NCBI GenBank assembly: GCA_025359825.1
Contig: JANYER010000440.1
Coordinates: forward strand, 1 to 35,407
Direction: 5' to 3'
Source of the DNA: Granulicella sp.
GTDB taxonomy: Bacteria > Acidobacteriota > Terriglobia > Terriglobales > Acidobacteriaceae
DNA: 35,407 nucleotides
Position numbers and translations under genes: made by a program. This document shows, piece after piece, positions 18,002-26,573 of the stretch. Under the pieces are notes generated by a model. That model was not told where the DNA came from and searched no databases. It was given only the letters and a program-made list of their open reading frames with translations. Within the stretch, counting starts at the first letter, position 1, and the number at the start of each line of letters is the position of its first letter.

Positions 18002-18436
18002 ATGGGAATGGGTGCAGGGCCTTCGGGCGGAGCAGTATCTGAGATCAACGTAACACCGCTGATCGACGTTCTTCTGGTTTTGCTGATTATCTTCATGGTG
18101 ATTGTGCCGGTGACTCCGAAGGGACTTGATACCCTAGTCCCGCAGCCACCCAAGAACAAGACCCAGGACAACCCAAATGATCGCACGATCGTTGTCCAGG
18201 TACTGTCGAACGGCGCTGGCGCACCGTCCTACAAAATTAATCAGGACGACTTCAACAAGACCGCGATTGAACCGAAGCTGGTTGAGATTTTCTCGACCCG
18301 CCAGGAAAAGGTCATGTTCGTCAAGGGCGATAAGGACTTGGACTTCAGCAAGGTTGCCGAAGTCATCGACTTTGGTCATCAGGCTGGCGTAGATAATATT
18401 GGCCTGATTACACCGCGCGTCGAATCTGGACAGTAG
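18002..18436 (+). CDS. exbD: ExbD/TolR biopolymer transport protein (paralogue 2)
   Basis: SEINVTPLIDVLLVLLIIFMVIVPV...VMFVKGDKDLDFSKVAEVIDFGHQAGVDNIGLIT. AAGGAG Shine-Dalgarno upstream. Confidence 0.95.
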   Translation: MGMGAGPSGGAVSEINVTPLIDVLLVLLIIFMVIVPVTPKGLDTLVPQPPKNKTQDNPNDRTIVVQVLSNGAGAPSYKINQDDFNKTAIEPKLVEIFSTRQEKVMFVKGDKDLDFSKVAEVIDFGHQAGVDNIGLITPRVESGQ

Positions 18437-18455
18437 CGTTAATTTGTAGAGATAG

Positions 18456-18490
18456 AGGGCGACTCTCGAGACTGGGTCGCCCTTTATTTT
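18456..18490 (+). terminator. Probable Rho-independent terminator after the second exbD
   Basis: AGGGCGAC (18456-18463) / GTCGCCCT (18476-18483) stem followed by TTATTTTT. Confidence 0.85.
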
Positions 18491-18777
18491 TGAAGACGCA
18501 ACAAGCTGAAACTTATGGCAGACTGGCAGCGTCTTTTGTGAGTTCTGCACTTGCTAACAGAGCCTAAAGAAGAGCAGTCTTCAGGGGTCGGTTGCTGTGA
18601 TGTATCTCCTGAATTCGAAAATGTGTTGAATTTGAATCGTTCGCAGTATGTCGGTTGCACGCTCTAGGCATAGAATCTGTTATGCCGTTACAATCAATCG
18701 GCAAGCTGATATTCTGTATAACGAACAGCTTCCCGAATATATAAGTCGCGCCTATTTTGAAGGAGATGACACGCCCC

Positions 18778-19596
18778 ATGAGATTATCCGCACGGATTCC
18801 GGTTTCGGCCGCTTTGCTGGCTTTGCTGCTGGGTAGCACAACCGGATGCAACAAGCTGAAGGCCCGCGACCAGCTCGGCAAGGGTGTTCAGGCCTTCAAG
18901 AACGCCCGGTACGAAGAGGCTGTGAACCATTTCCAGACCGCGATTGCACTGGACCCTGCGTATGAGCAGGCGAAGTTGTATCTCGCGACCTCGTACTCGT
19001 ACCAGGTGGTTCCGAACCTGGATACTCCAGAGAACCTGAAGATTGCACAGAAGGCGATCGACGGCTTCAACGAAGTGCTTGCAAAGGACCCGAAGGATCT
19101 AACGGCGTTGAAGCAGATCGCTTCCATCGATCGCAACATCAAGAAGCTGGATGAAGCGAAGGAATATGAGAAGAAGGTCATTTCAATCGCCCCGAATGAG
19201 GCTGAGGCGTACTACACCATTGGCGTTGTGAATTGGATGCAGTCGTATAAGCAGGCGATTACGATCCTCGCCGCAGACGGTCTGACCGATGCTGGCGACG
19301 GCAACCCGAAGAAGAGCAAAGGTGCCTGCGAGAAGCTCAAGGCTGCTAACAGCGCATCTGTAGCCGAGGGTCTGCAGTATCTTGAGAAGGCTGTCGAACT
19401 CAATAAGACCTACGATGATGCGATGTCGTACCTGAACCTGACCTATCGCCGTCGTGCTGACCTCGCCTGTGGCGACGATGCAGCGCGTAAGGCTGATCTG
19501 ACGAAGGCGGATGAGTGGAGCCAGAAGGCCATGGGCGCACGCAAGGCCAACGAAGCCGAGAAGGAAAAGAAGAATGCGGGCGGCGTATCGATGTAG
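18778..19596 (+). CDS. Tetratricopeptide-repeat lipoprotein
   Basis: MRLSARIPVSAALLALLLGSTTGCNKLKARDQLGKGVQAFKNARYEEAVNHFQTAIALDPAYEQAKLYLA...: signal peptide with TTGC lipobox-like site and TPR units. Start at ATG 18778 after AAGGAGAT. Confidence 0.9.
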   Translation: MRLSARIPVSAALLALLLGSTTGCNKLKARDQLGKGVQAFKNARYEEAVNHFQTAIALDPAYEQAKLYLATSYSYQVVPNLDTPENLKIAQKAIDGFNEVLAKDPKDLTALKQIASIDRNIKKLDEAKEYEKKVISIAPNEAEAYYTIGVVNWMQSYKQAITILAADGLTDAGDGNPKKSKGACEKLKAANSASVAEGLQYLEKAVELNKTYDDAMSYLNLTYRRRADLACGDDAARKADLTKADEWSQKAMGARKANEAEKEKKNAGGVSM

Positions 19597-19621
19597 TAGT
19601 CTTCACCGTTTCTGAATGGTT

Positions 19622-19659
19622 GCGATGGCCTCCTATATTGGAGGCCATCGCTTTTGTTT
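19622..19659 (+). terminator. Rho-independent terminator after the TPR lipoprotein gene
   Basis: Perfect 12-bp stem GCGATGGCCTCC (19622-19633) / GGAGGCCATCGC (19640-19651) followed by TTTTGTTT. Confidence 0.92.
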
Positions 19660-19747
19660 AAGAAGGCTCGAACAAGAATGGCGCGACTGAAGAGCCTTAT
19701 TGCTGCCGATGTGGCAGACTGGTTGGCACTTGGAATTGAGGTTGCGA

Positions 19748-21874
19748 ATGACACTGATTAATCGACGACAGCTAGCGCAGGGTTTGGGAGCTTCCCTGGC
19801 TCTTGTTGGATCGCGAGGGGCGGAGGCTGCTCCGGCGGGTAACTCCGAAGGATCCGACAAACTTCGCTGGGTGAGTATTGCACCGGGGGTCTGGAAGGGT
19901 GTGTTGGGGGTCCCTGAGGCCTACACGCCAGTCGTGGCGCAAGCCGTGGCGATGGATGCGCAGGGGCTGACGAAGCTTCCGGCCGTCTCTGCCGCTCCAC
20001 TGGCTGAGTTGCGTGGCAGCATCGGCGACCGGGGCTGCACCGTTTGGCTGCCGCTGGTATCCGGCGAAGAGATCTACGGCTTTGGACTGCAGTTGCTCTC
20101 GATGGAGAACCGCGGCAAGAAGCGGACGATCCGGGTGAATGCGGACCCCAAGCTGGATACGGGCGACTCGCACGCGCCGGTGCCGTTCTATGTCAGTACG
20201 CAGGGCTACGGAGTGCTGGTTGATAGCGCGCGGCAGGTGGAGTTCTACTGCGGCGATGCTCGACCTAGGCCGACCAAGGCGGCGCCTCTTGTTCCAGCAG
20301 GGGTGCATACGCCGGAGGAGAACCACGACCTGATGCTGGCCGAGCAGGGGCAGGTGATGGTGGAGGTGCCGCGGGCGAAGGGCGTTGCGGTATACCTCTT
20401 TGCGGGGCCGGAGATGATGCAGGTGGTGCAGCGTTACAACCTCTTCTCAGGCGGAGGATGTGTTCCGCCGGAGTGGGGGCTGGGGTTCTGGTACCGCGGC
20501 GACGGCAAGGGCAACCAGCAGAGCCTAGCCACGCTGGCGAAGGAGTTTCGTGAGCGGAAGATTCCCTGCGATGTGTTTGGACTGGAGCCGGGGTGGCATA
20601 GCCATGCGTACTCCTGCACCTTTGTCTGGGATAAGGGTAGATTCCCAAATCCCACGGCGCTGCTCGCTGATATGAAATCTCAGCACATGAAGGTGAACTT
20701 GTGGGAGCACGCATTCACCAATCCGGCGAGCCCGCTGTTCGAGCCACTGCTGCCGCACTCGGGCGACTATGGGGTGTGGGGCGGCCTGGTGCCGGACTTC
20801 GCGGCCGAGCCGGCGCGGCGCATCTTCGGTGAGTACCACGGCAAGCAGTTGATCGATGCAGGGGTGTCGGGCTTCAAGCTGGATGAGTGCGACAACTCCG
20901 ACTACACCGGCGGCTGGTCATTTCCTGACCTCAGCCGCTTCCCTTCCGGAGTGGATGGCGAGCAGATGCATGGGGTCTTCGGGCTGCGGTATCAGGATGC
21001 AATCTGGCGTCAGTTCCAGCAGCGCAAGCTGGCAACGTACGGACTGGTGCGGTCGAGCGGGGCACTGGCGGCACCGTATCCCTTCGTGCTGTACAGCGAT
21101 CTGTACGATCACAGGCAGTTCATCCGTGGCGTAGTGACGAGCGGCTTCTCCGGGCTGCTGTGGTGTCCTGAGGTGCGGGATGCGAAGAGCGAGGAGGACC
21201 TCGTGCGGCGTCTGCAGAGCGTGGTGTTCTCGCCGCTCGCGATGGTCAATGCCTGGTACATCAAGAACCCACCATGGAAGCAGATTGATCGTCCGAAGAA
21301 CAATGCCGACGAGCTGGCGGAGAACTGGCAGGCGCTGGAGACGCGTTGCCGCGAGATTATCGGTTGGCGGATGGAGCTGGTGCCGTACCTGATGTCGGCC
21401 TTTGCAAGGTATGCGTTGGACGGGACACCACCCTTCCGCGCGCTGCTACTGGACTGGCCCACGGATGAACGGCTCCGCAAGGTGGATGACCAGTACATGA
21501 TCGGCGACCGCATGATGGTGGCACCATTGTTTGCCGGCGAGGTGGAGCGGACGGTTGTGCTGCCAGCGGGTGCATGGTGCGACTACTGGACGGGCGAGCT
21601 AGTGCAGGGCGGCGGCTCGATTGTCGTGCCGGCGAGTACCGCTAAGATTCCGGTGTATGTGAAGGCTGGCTCGGTGTTCCCGGTCGCAGGTATCGGAGCT
21701 TCGACGGAGAGCCCGGAGAGCAAGGAGTGGACTGTGAGGGTGTTTGGTGATGGGACGCTAGCCTGGGAGGGAGTAGGTGGACGGCGGTTGAGTTGGGACA
21801 ACGCGGCGCAGAAGGGTATTGCCTCGGGAATGACCGGAGGGTACAAGATCGCTTCCTGGAAGCCCATGCATTGA
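19748..21874 (+). CDS. Glycoside hydrolase family 31 protein, probably Tat-exported
   Basis: EEIYGFGLQLLSMENRGKKRTI, PPEWGLGFWYRGDG, DVFGLEPGW, AGVSGFKLDECDNSDY (GH31 nucleophile region), DQYMIGDRMMVAPLF. N-terminus MTLINRRQLAQGLGASLALVG resembles a twin-Arg signal. Start at ATG 19748. Confidence 0.9.
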   Translation: MTLINRRQLAQGLGASLALVGSRGAEAAPAGNSEGSDKLRWVSIAPGVWKGVLGVPEAYTPVVAQAVAMDAQGLTKLPAVSAAPLAELRGSIGDRGCTVWLPLVSGEEIYGFGLQLLSMENRGKKRTIRVNADPKLDTGDSHAPVPFYVSTQGYGVLVDSARQVEFYCGDARPRPTKAAPLVPAGVHTPEENHDLMLAEQGQVMVEVPRAKGVAVYLFAGPEMMQVVQRYNLFSGGGCVPPEWGLGFWYRGDGKGNQQSLATLAKEFRERKIPCDVFGLEPGWHSHAYSCTFVWDKGRFPNPTALLADMKSQHMKVNLWEHAFTNPASPLFEPLLPHSGDYGVWGGLVPDFAAEPARRIFGEYHGKQLIDAGVSGFKLDECDNSDYTGGWSFPDLSRFPSGVDGEQMHGVFGLRYQDAIWRQFQQRKLATYGLVRSSGALAAPYPFVLYSDLYDHRQFIRGVVTSGFSGLLWCPEVRDAKSEEDLVRRLQSVVFSPLAMVNAWYIKNPPWKQIDRPKNNADELAENWQALETRCREIIGWRMELVPYLMSAFARYALDGTPPFRALLLDWPTDERLRKVDDQYMIGDRMMVAPLFAGEVERTVVLPAGAWCDYWTGELVQGGGSIVVPASTAKIPVYVKAGSVFPVAGIGASTESPESKEWTVRVFGDGTLAWEGVGGRRLSWDNAAQKGIASGMTGGYKIASWKPMH

Positions 21875-21964
21875 GGTGAGTTCAAGGCCCCGCGCGATCG
21901 ATTGAACTTGATGCAGCTCTTCGTATTTCATTGACGACGGAACCGCGTGAAGGATTTTGGTTCA

Positions 21965-21985
21965 GTAGCCCGCTTCGCGGGCTAC
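21965..21985. repeat. Perfect short palindrome (REP-like hairpin)
   Basis: GTAGCCCGC-TTC-GCGGGCTAC, 9-bp stem with 3-nt loop, intergenic between the GH31 and Yip1-like genes. Confidence 0.6.
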
Positions 21986-22068
21986 AATTCTGTGCGACGG
22001 GCTTAGAAGCAGGAGCGAAGCGTGTTGTACCTAAACGCCAGCTACCTCAAACGACGATTGGAGAGACG

Positions 22069-22830
22069 ATGAACGACGGAGTGTTGGCGCAGAATGAGGC
22101 TTTAGAGCAGGGGCAGCGTTTGAGCCAGGTGGAGCGGGTGGTGGACGCGTATATCGCACCGTCGAAGACATTCGACGATATCAAGCGAGATGCAAGCTGG
22201 TGGATGCCGTTTCTGTTGCTAGCCGTGATATCGCTGGTCTTCTCGTATGTGGTGTTGAGCAAGATTGGACTGCCGACGCTGATTGAGGGAATCATCCATC
22301 AGTCCGCTGCGTTGGAAGACAGGATGGCGAACGCAACGCCGGAGCAAGCGGTCGCGATGCGGCATGGCATGGAGATGCAGTTCAAGTTCATGTATGTCGC
22401 GCCGGTATTCTTTATCGTGATTGGATTGATCGTCTCCGGCATCTTTCTAGGCACTGCAAATTTTGTGTTTGGCGGACGGGCGACGTATAAACAGATGCTG
22501 GCGGTGTGGTTCTATGGAACGCTGCCGCTGTTGGTGACGTCGCTGCTGACGATTGTGACAGTATTTGCCGGCATCTCCGGAGACTCGTTCAACATCAAGA
22601 ACACGGTGGGGACGAATATCGGCTACTACCTGATGAACTCGGGCACTCCGCAGTGGATAGTGACCCTGCTGAGCTCGGTAGACATTATGGCGATCTGGGC
22701 GGCGCTATTGCTGACTATGGGTGTGGGTACTGTGGCGGGGATCAAAAAAGGCGCCGCCGCTATGGTGGTGTTTGGGTGGTGGGGGATCTACGTGCTCTTC
22801 CAAACGGGGATTGCGGCGTTTACGGGATAA
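22069..22830 (+). CDS. Yip1-like membrane protein
   Basis: RVVDAYIAPSKTFDDIKRDASWWMPFLLLAVISLVFSYVV followed by several TM segments, typical Yip1-domain organisation. Start at ATG 22069 (the track extends upstream to 21931). Confidence 0.8.
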   Translation: MNDGVLAQNEALEQGQRLSQVERVVDAYIAPSKTFDDIKRDASWWMPFLLLAVISLVFSYVVLSKIGLPTLIEGIIHQSAALEDRMANATPEQAVAMRHGMEMQFKFMYVAPVFFIVIGLIVSGIFLGTANFVFGGRATYKQMLAVWFYGTLPLLVTSLLTIVTVFAGISGDSFNIKNTVGTNIGYYLMNSGTPQWIVTLLSSVDIMAIWAALLLTMGVGTVAGIKKGAAAMVVFGWWGIYVLFQTGIAAFTG

Positions 22831-22845
22831 GGTCGGCCTCTGGCG

Positions 22846-24348
22846 CTACGGCACCGGGTAGGTAGTGAAAGGTGCTGCGGGTAGTCCGGCTGCGTTGTAC
22901 AGGGTGGCGGTGGGATAGTTGGCCCAGGCGTAGCGGACGTAGCGTGGGGCTGGCGTAGTGGGGCTGGAGACGGTGAGGGAGTCTCCCTCGATCTTGGCGG
23001 TGGCTGGGGTGAAGATCCCGTCGGTGCCTGCTACTTCGAAGCCCTGCGGAGTGCCGTTGGAGGACTTGAGGCCGGCGGCGTTATCGAACCATACGTGCAT
23101 TGCGTTCTGGTCCGGGTAGGCGTAGCGGAAGAGCGGGCCTGCGGCGACAAGGTTTTCTTTATAGGCGATGCGGCGGGCGAGCAGGGCGAGACGGTCGCCG
23201 ACGGCCTGTTTGTTGGCGGGGTGGATGTTGTGCTCGTCGCCGACGTCGATGGAGACGGCCATGCCGGTGTTGATAAGGTGCAGGGTGCGACGTTGGGCGT
23301 CGCGGAGGATGCCCCAGTTGTCGTTGGGGTTGGCACCGTAAGCGGAGAGCTGAACGAAGAGGAATGGCAGATCAGCCTGGTGCCACTGGGTGCGCCAATC
23401 CTGAATCATGGCCGGGAAGAGGCGGCTGTAGAGATCGACCTGGCCTGGGGCGGAGTTGGTTTCGCCCTGATACCAGATGACGCCACGGATGGGGAGCGGG
23501 ACGATAGGGGCAATCATGGCGTTGTAGAGAGCGGCGGGGCGGTGGGAGGCGGGGTCGGGTCGCCAGGCGCGGACGGGCGGGGTTTTGCCCTGAGCTTTGT
23601 CTGCGGCATCGAGCTCCTGGAGGCGGAGTGCCGCAGCCTGAGTTTCCATCTTGCGGGAACGTGCGCTGAAGACGGGCATAAGACCGGCGTCGGCGCTGAG
23701 GACGGTCATACTGGTCCAGGCTTCGGCTGGAGTGCCGCCCCAGGTGGAGTCTATGAGACCGATGGCTACGTGCTCCTTCTGGTGGATCGCGCGTGAGAAG
23801 AAGTAACCTACGGCGGAGATTTTGCGAGCGGTATCGGGGGTACAAAGCGACCAGCCGGTGACTGCTTTGAGATCATCGAGGGGATAGTCGGAGGTGTCTT
23901 TTTCGACGTGGAGGAGGCGGATCTGAGGGTAGTTTGCGGCGGCGATCTCTTTCTCGCTGTCCTTGATGGGCGTGGTGGCATTGAAGCCGGCGAGCGGCAT
24001 CTCCATGTTGGACTGGCCGGAGGCGACCCAGAGGTCACCGACGAGGATGTCATCGAGTTGGAGGGTGTTGGTGGCTTTGATGGTGAGGGGGTAGGGGCCT
24101 CCGGCAGGCTGGGCTGCGAGGTAAAGGCTCCAACGGCCGGTGGTGTCGGCAGTAGTGGTGCCGCTGGTGTTGCGGAAGGCGGCAGAGACCTGCTCGCCGG
24201 GTGTGGCGTCGCCCCACAGGTGGATGGGCATGTCGCGCTGGAGCACCATGTGGCTGGAGATGACTTTGGGGAGGGTAACTTCGGCTTGCATGGCAATGGT
24301 TGTGGCGGCGGTTGCGGTGGCGAGTACGAGGGCGGACAGCAGCTTCAT
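22846..24348 (-). CDS. Sialate O-acetylesterase-like SGNH hydrolase, secreted
   Basis: LPKVISSHMVLQRDMPIHLWGDATPGEQV, DLWVASGQSNMEMPLAG, STWGGTPAEAWTS, GVIWYQGETNS. Signal peptide from MKLLSALVLATATAATTIAMQA. Confidence 0.93.
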   Translation of the reverse strand: MKLLSALVLATATAATTIAMQAEVTLPKVISSHMVLQRDMPIHLWGDATPGEQVSAAFRNTSGTTTADTTGRWSLYLAAQPAGGPYPLTIKATNTLQLDDILVGDLWVASGQSNMEMPLAGFNATTPIKDSEKEIAAANYPQIRLLHVEKDTSDYPLDDLKAVTGWSLCTPDTARKISAVGYFFSRAIHQKEHVAIGLIDSTWGGTPAEAWTSMTVLSADAGLMPVFSARSRKMETQAAALRLQELDAADKAQGKTPPVRAWRPDPASHRPAALYNAMIAPIVPLPIRGVIWYQGETNSAPGQVDLYSRLFPAMIQDWRTQWHQADLPFLFVQLSAYGANPNDNWGILRDAQRRTLHLINTGMAVSIDVGDEHNIHPANKQAVGDRLALLARRIAYKENLVAAGPLFRYAYPDQNAMHVWFDNAAGLKSSNGTPQGFEVAGTDGIFTPATAKIEGDSLTVSSPTTPAPRYVRYAWANYPTATLYNAAGLPAAPFTTYPVP

Positions 24349-24398
24349 GGTGGGATTCTCCGGTGAACCTTTATAAATCAAGTCTGCGCGATTAAGCA

Positions 24399-24428
24399 GA
24401 AGAGGCCCGGCTTTCGCCAGGCCTCTTC
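24399..24428 (-). terminator. Strong hairpin, probable terminator between fabF and the esterase gene
   Basis: Perfect 9-bp inverted repeat GAAGAGGCC (24399-24407) / GGCCTCTTC (24420-24428), located just downstream of fabF on the minus strand; the T-tract on the minus strand is weak. Confidence 0.6.
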
Positions 24429-24448
24429 GTAATGCGTGTGGTGTCGGT

Positions 24449-25726
24449 TTATTCTTTCCAGCGCTTCATCACGATCGAGGCGTTGGTGCCACCGAAGCCG
24501 AAGGAGTTAGACAGAGCGTAGTCGATCTTTGCGGCCTTCGGGACGTTGGGGACGTAGTTGAGGCGGCACTGGGGATCAAGCTCTTCAATGTTCATCGTGG
24601 GTGGTGCTGTCTGCTCCAGCATGGCCATGATGGTGATGCCGGCTTCCAGTCCGCCGGCGCCGCCGAGGAGGTGGCCGGTCATAGACTTGGTAGAGGAGAC
24701 GAGCAGCTCATGGTCGAGTGCGCGGACACCGAAAACGTTCTCGATAGCCTTGGACTCCAGCGCGTCGCCGAGCGGGGTGCTGGTGGCGTGAGCGTTGACG
24801 TAGTCGATCATGTCCGGCGTGATGCCTGCGACCTTGAGGGCGGCAGACATAGCGCGGAAGCAGCCTTCACCTTCAGGAGCCATCCCGGTCATGTGGAAGG
24901 CGTCGGCGGACATGCCGTAGCCGATGACTTCTGCAAGTATCTTTGCGCCGCGAGCCTTGGCGAACTCAAGCTCTTCCATGATGAGGATTCCTGCTCCTTC
25001 ACCGACGACGAAGCCATCACGGTCCTTGTCCCAGGGACGGCAGGCGTGGGTGGGGTCTTCGTTGCGGGTGGAGAGGGCCTTCATGGCGGCGAACCCGCCG
25101 ACTCCCATGGGAGTGATGGCGGCTTCAGTGCCCCCGGCGATCATGGCGTCGGCATCGCCGCGCTGGATGATGCGGAAGGCGTCGCCGATGGAGTGGGCAC
25201 TGGAGGTACAGGCGGTCGCGGTGGCCTCATTGGGTCCGCGGGCGTTGTACTTGATAGAGACGTGACCAGCAGCGAGGTTGACGATGGAGCCGGGGATGAA
25301 GAAGGGCGAGATCTTACGCGGGCCGCCCGCCAGCATGTTGGAGTGTTCGCGCTCAATGACGTCGAAGCCGCCGATACCGGAGCCGATATGCACTCCGAAG
25401 CGGTCACGATTGGTCTCGTCGATGATGAGCCCAGAGTGGGCCATCGCCTCCGCCGAAGCGGCCAGAGCGAAATGGATGAAGCGGCCCATCTTGCGGGACT
25501 CCTTCTTATCGACGAAGAGGAGCGGGTCAAAGTCCTTGACCTCTGCAGCAAAGCGCACGGAGTGGCCGGTGAGATCGAATGCCTTGATCTCGGCCATGCC
25601 GCTCTTGCCGCTGAGGAGACCGGTCCAGACCTCAGACACGTTCTTCCCGACACCGCACAGAAGGCCGATGCCGGTGACGACGACGCGCCGCCGCTGGTAC
25701 AGTTCCGGATTCTCCACCTGGGACAT
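24449..25726 (-). CDS. fabF: 3-oxoacyl-[acyl-carrier-protein] synthase II
   Basis: RRVVVTGIGLLCGVG, GPNEATATACTSSAHSIGDAFRIIQRGDADAMIAGGTEA, NAHATSTPLGDALESKAI, STKSMTGHLLGGAGGLEA, NSFGFGGTNASIV. Confidence 0.98.
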   Translation of the reverse strand: MSQVENPELYQRRRVVVTGIGLLCGVGKNVSEVWTGLLSGKSGMAEIKAFDLTGHSVRFAAEVKDFDPLLFVDKKESRKMGRFIHFALAASAEAMAHSGLIIDETNRDRFGVHIGSGIGGFDVIEREHSNMLAGGPRKISPFFIPGSIVNLAAGHVSIKYNARGPNEATATACTSSAHSIGDAFRIIQRGDADAMIAGGTEAAITPMGVGGFAAMKALSTRNEDPTHACRPWDKDRDGFVVGEGAGILIMEELEFAKARGAKILAEVIGYGMSADAFHMTGMAPEGEGCFRAMSAALKVAGITPDMIDYVNAHATSTPLGDALESKAIENVFGVRALDHELLVSSTKSMTGHLLGGAGGLEAGITIMAMLEQTAPPTMNIEELDPQCRLNYVPNVPKAAKIDYALSNSFGFGGTNASIVMKRWKE

Positions 25727-25728
25727 TG

Positions 25729-25974
25729 CTACTTGGCCGCCTTCTGATTCTTTTCGATGTAGTCGACAGCATCCTTGACGGTCTTGATCTTCTCGGCGTC
25801 TTCGTCGGGGATCTGGATGTCAAAGGCCTCTTCGAACTGCATGACGAGTTCGACTACGTCGAGAGAGTCGGCGCCGAGATCTTCCTGGAAGCTTGCGCCG
25901 GGGGTAACTTCGGCCTCATCGACCTGAAGCTGCTCGACAATAATCTGTTTTACTTTCTCGTCTACTGCTGCCAT
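25729..25974 (-). CDS. acpP: Acyl carrier protein
   Basis: [80 protein letters not shown] phosphopantetheine site. Start at ATG 25974 (the track extends to 26106); directly upstream of fabF. Confidence 0.98.
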   Translation of the reverse strand: MAAVDEKVKQIIVEQLQVDEAEVTPGASFQEDLGADSLDVVELVMQFEEAFDIQIPDEDAEKIKTVKDAVDYIEKNQKAAK

Positions 25975-26451
25975 GTGTGTCTCCTGTTGTCTTCGGTTGA
26001 ATCTAAAAATCAGAGTGTTGGATGCTACTGGAGTATGCCCGGACGGTTTATTGCCGGGCCGGGTGCCAGGGCGCAAAGTGCTGTGGTGCCAACTGCGAAG
26101 TACCAAGTTCTAAGGATACTGAGCGCCCTGTTGAGTGTAAAGCAAAGCTGGGTTCGCCGCATGTGTGGTGCTGTGGGTTTAGACTCCCGCTTCGGCGATT
26201 GGAGAGGTAGTGGGGCCCTCCCTCCCACCCCGTATTTGGGCAAAATCCGGTAACGATTAGAGATAAGGGTGGACTTGGGGTTTTGGGAAGGTTCTGGAAC
26301 GACGGACGCAGAGAGCGCAGAGGGGCGCGGAGAACGCGGGATAAGCGATAACGGGGGCGTTTTGAGGCGTGGATTTGTCAAGAGTGTTATGCGATGACTA
26401 CATAAGGATGAAGCTGGGTAGAAGAATTATTCCTGAAGAGGAGACGGTGAG

Positions 26452-26568
26452 ATGAACGCGCCGCTCATCGCTGAGCATATCAATCAGTCTGACTGCTCCT
26501 TACTATTATCTTTAGATTTAAATCGCCAAATATCTCTTTGGGAGAAGCGAACATTCAGCGTAAATTGA
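26452..26568 (+). CDS. Short uORF / leader peptide upstream of rmuC (38 codons)
   Basis: ATG 26452 preceded by GAGGAGA at 7-nt spacing; MNAPLIAEHINQSDCSLLLSLDLNRQISLWEKRTFSVN*; stop lies 5 nt before the rmuC ATG at 26574. Confidence 0.45.
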   Translation: MNAPLIAEHINQSDCSLLLSLDLNRQISLWEKRTFSVN

Positions 26569-26573
26569 TCAAT

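Noticed and set aside
24671-25747. 358-aa + strand ORF antisense to fabF
   Set aside because: Gly/Asp/Val-rich shadow of a highly conserved gene.
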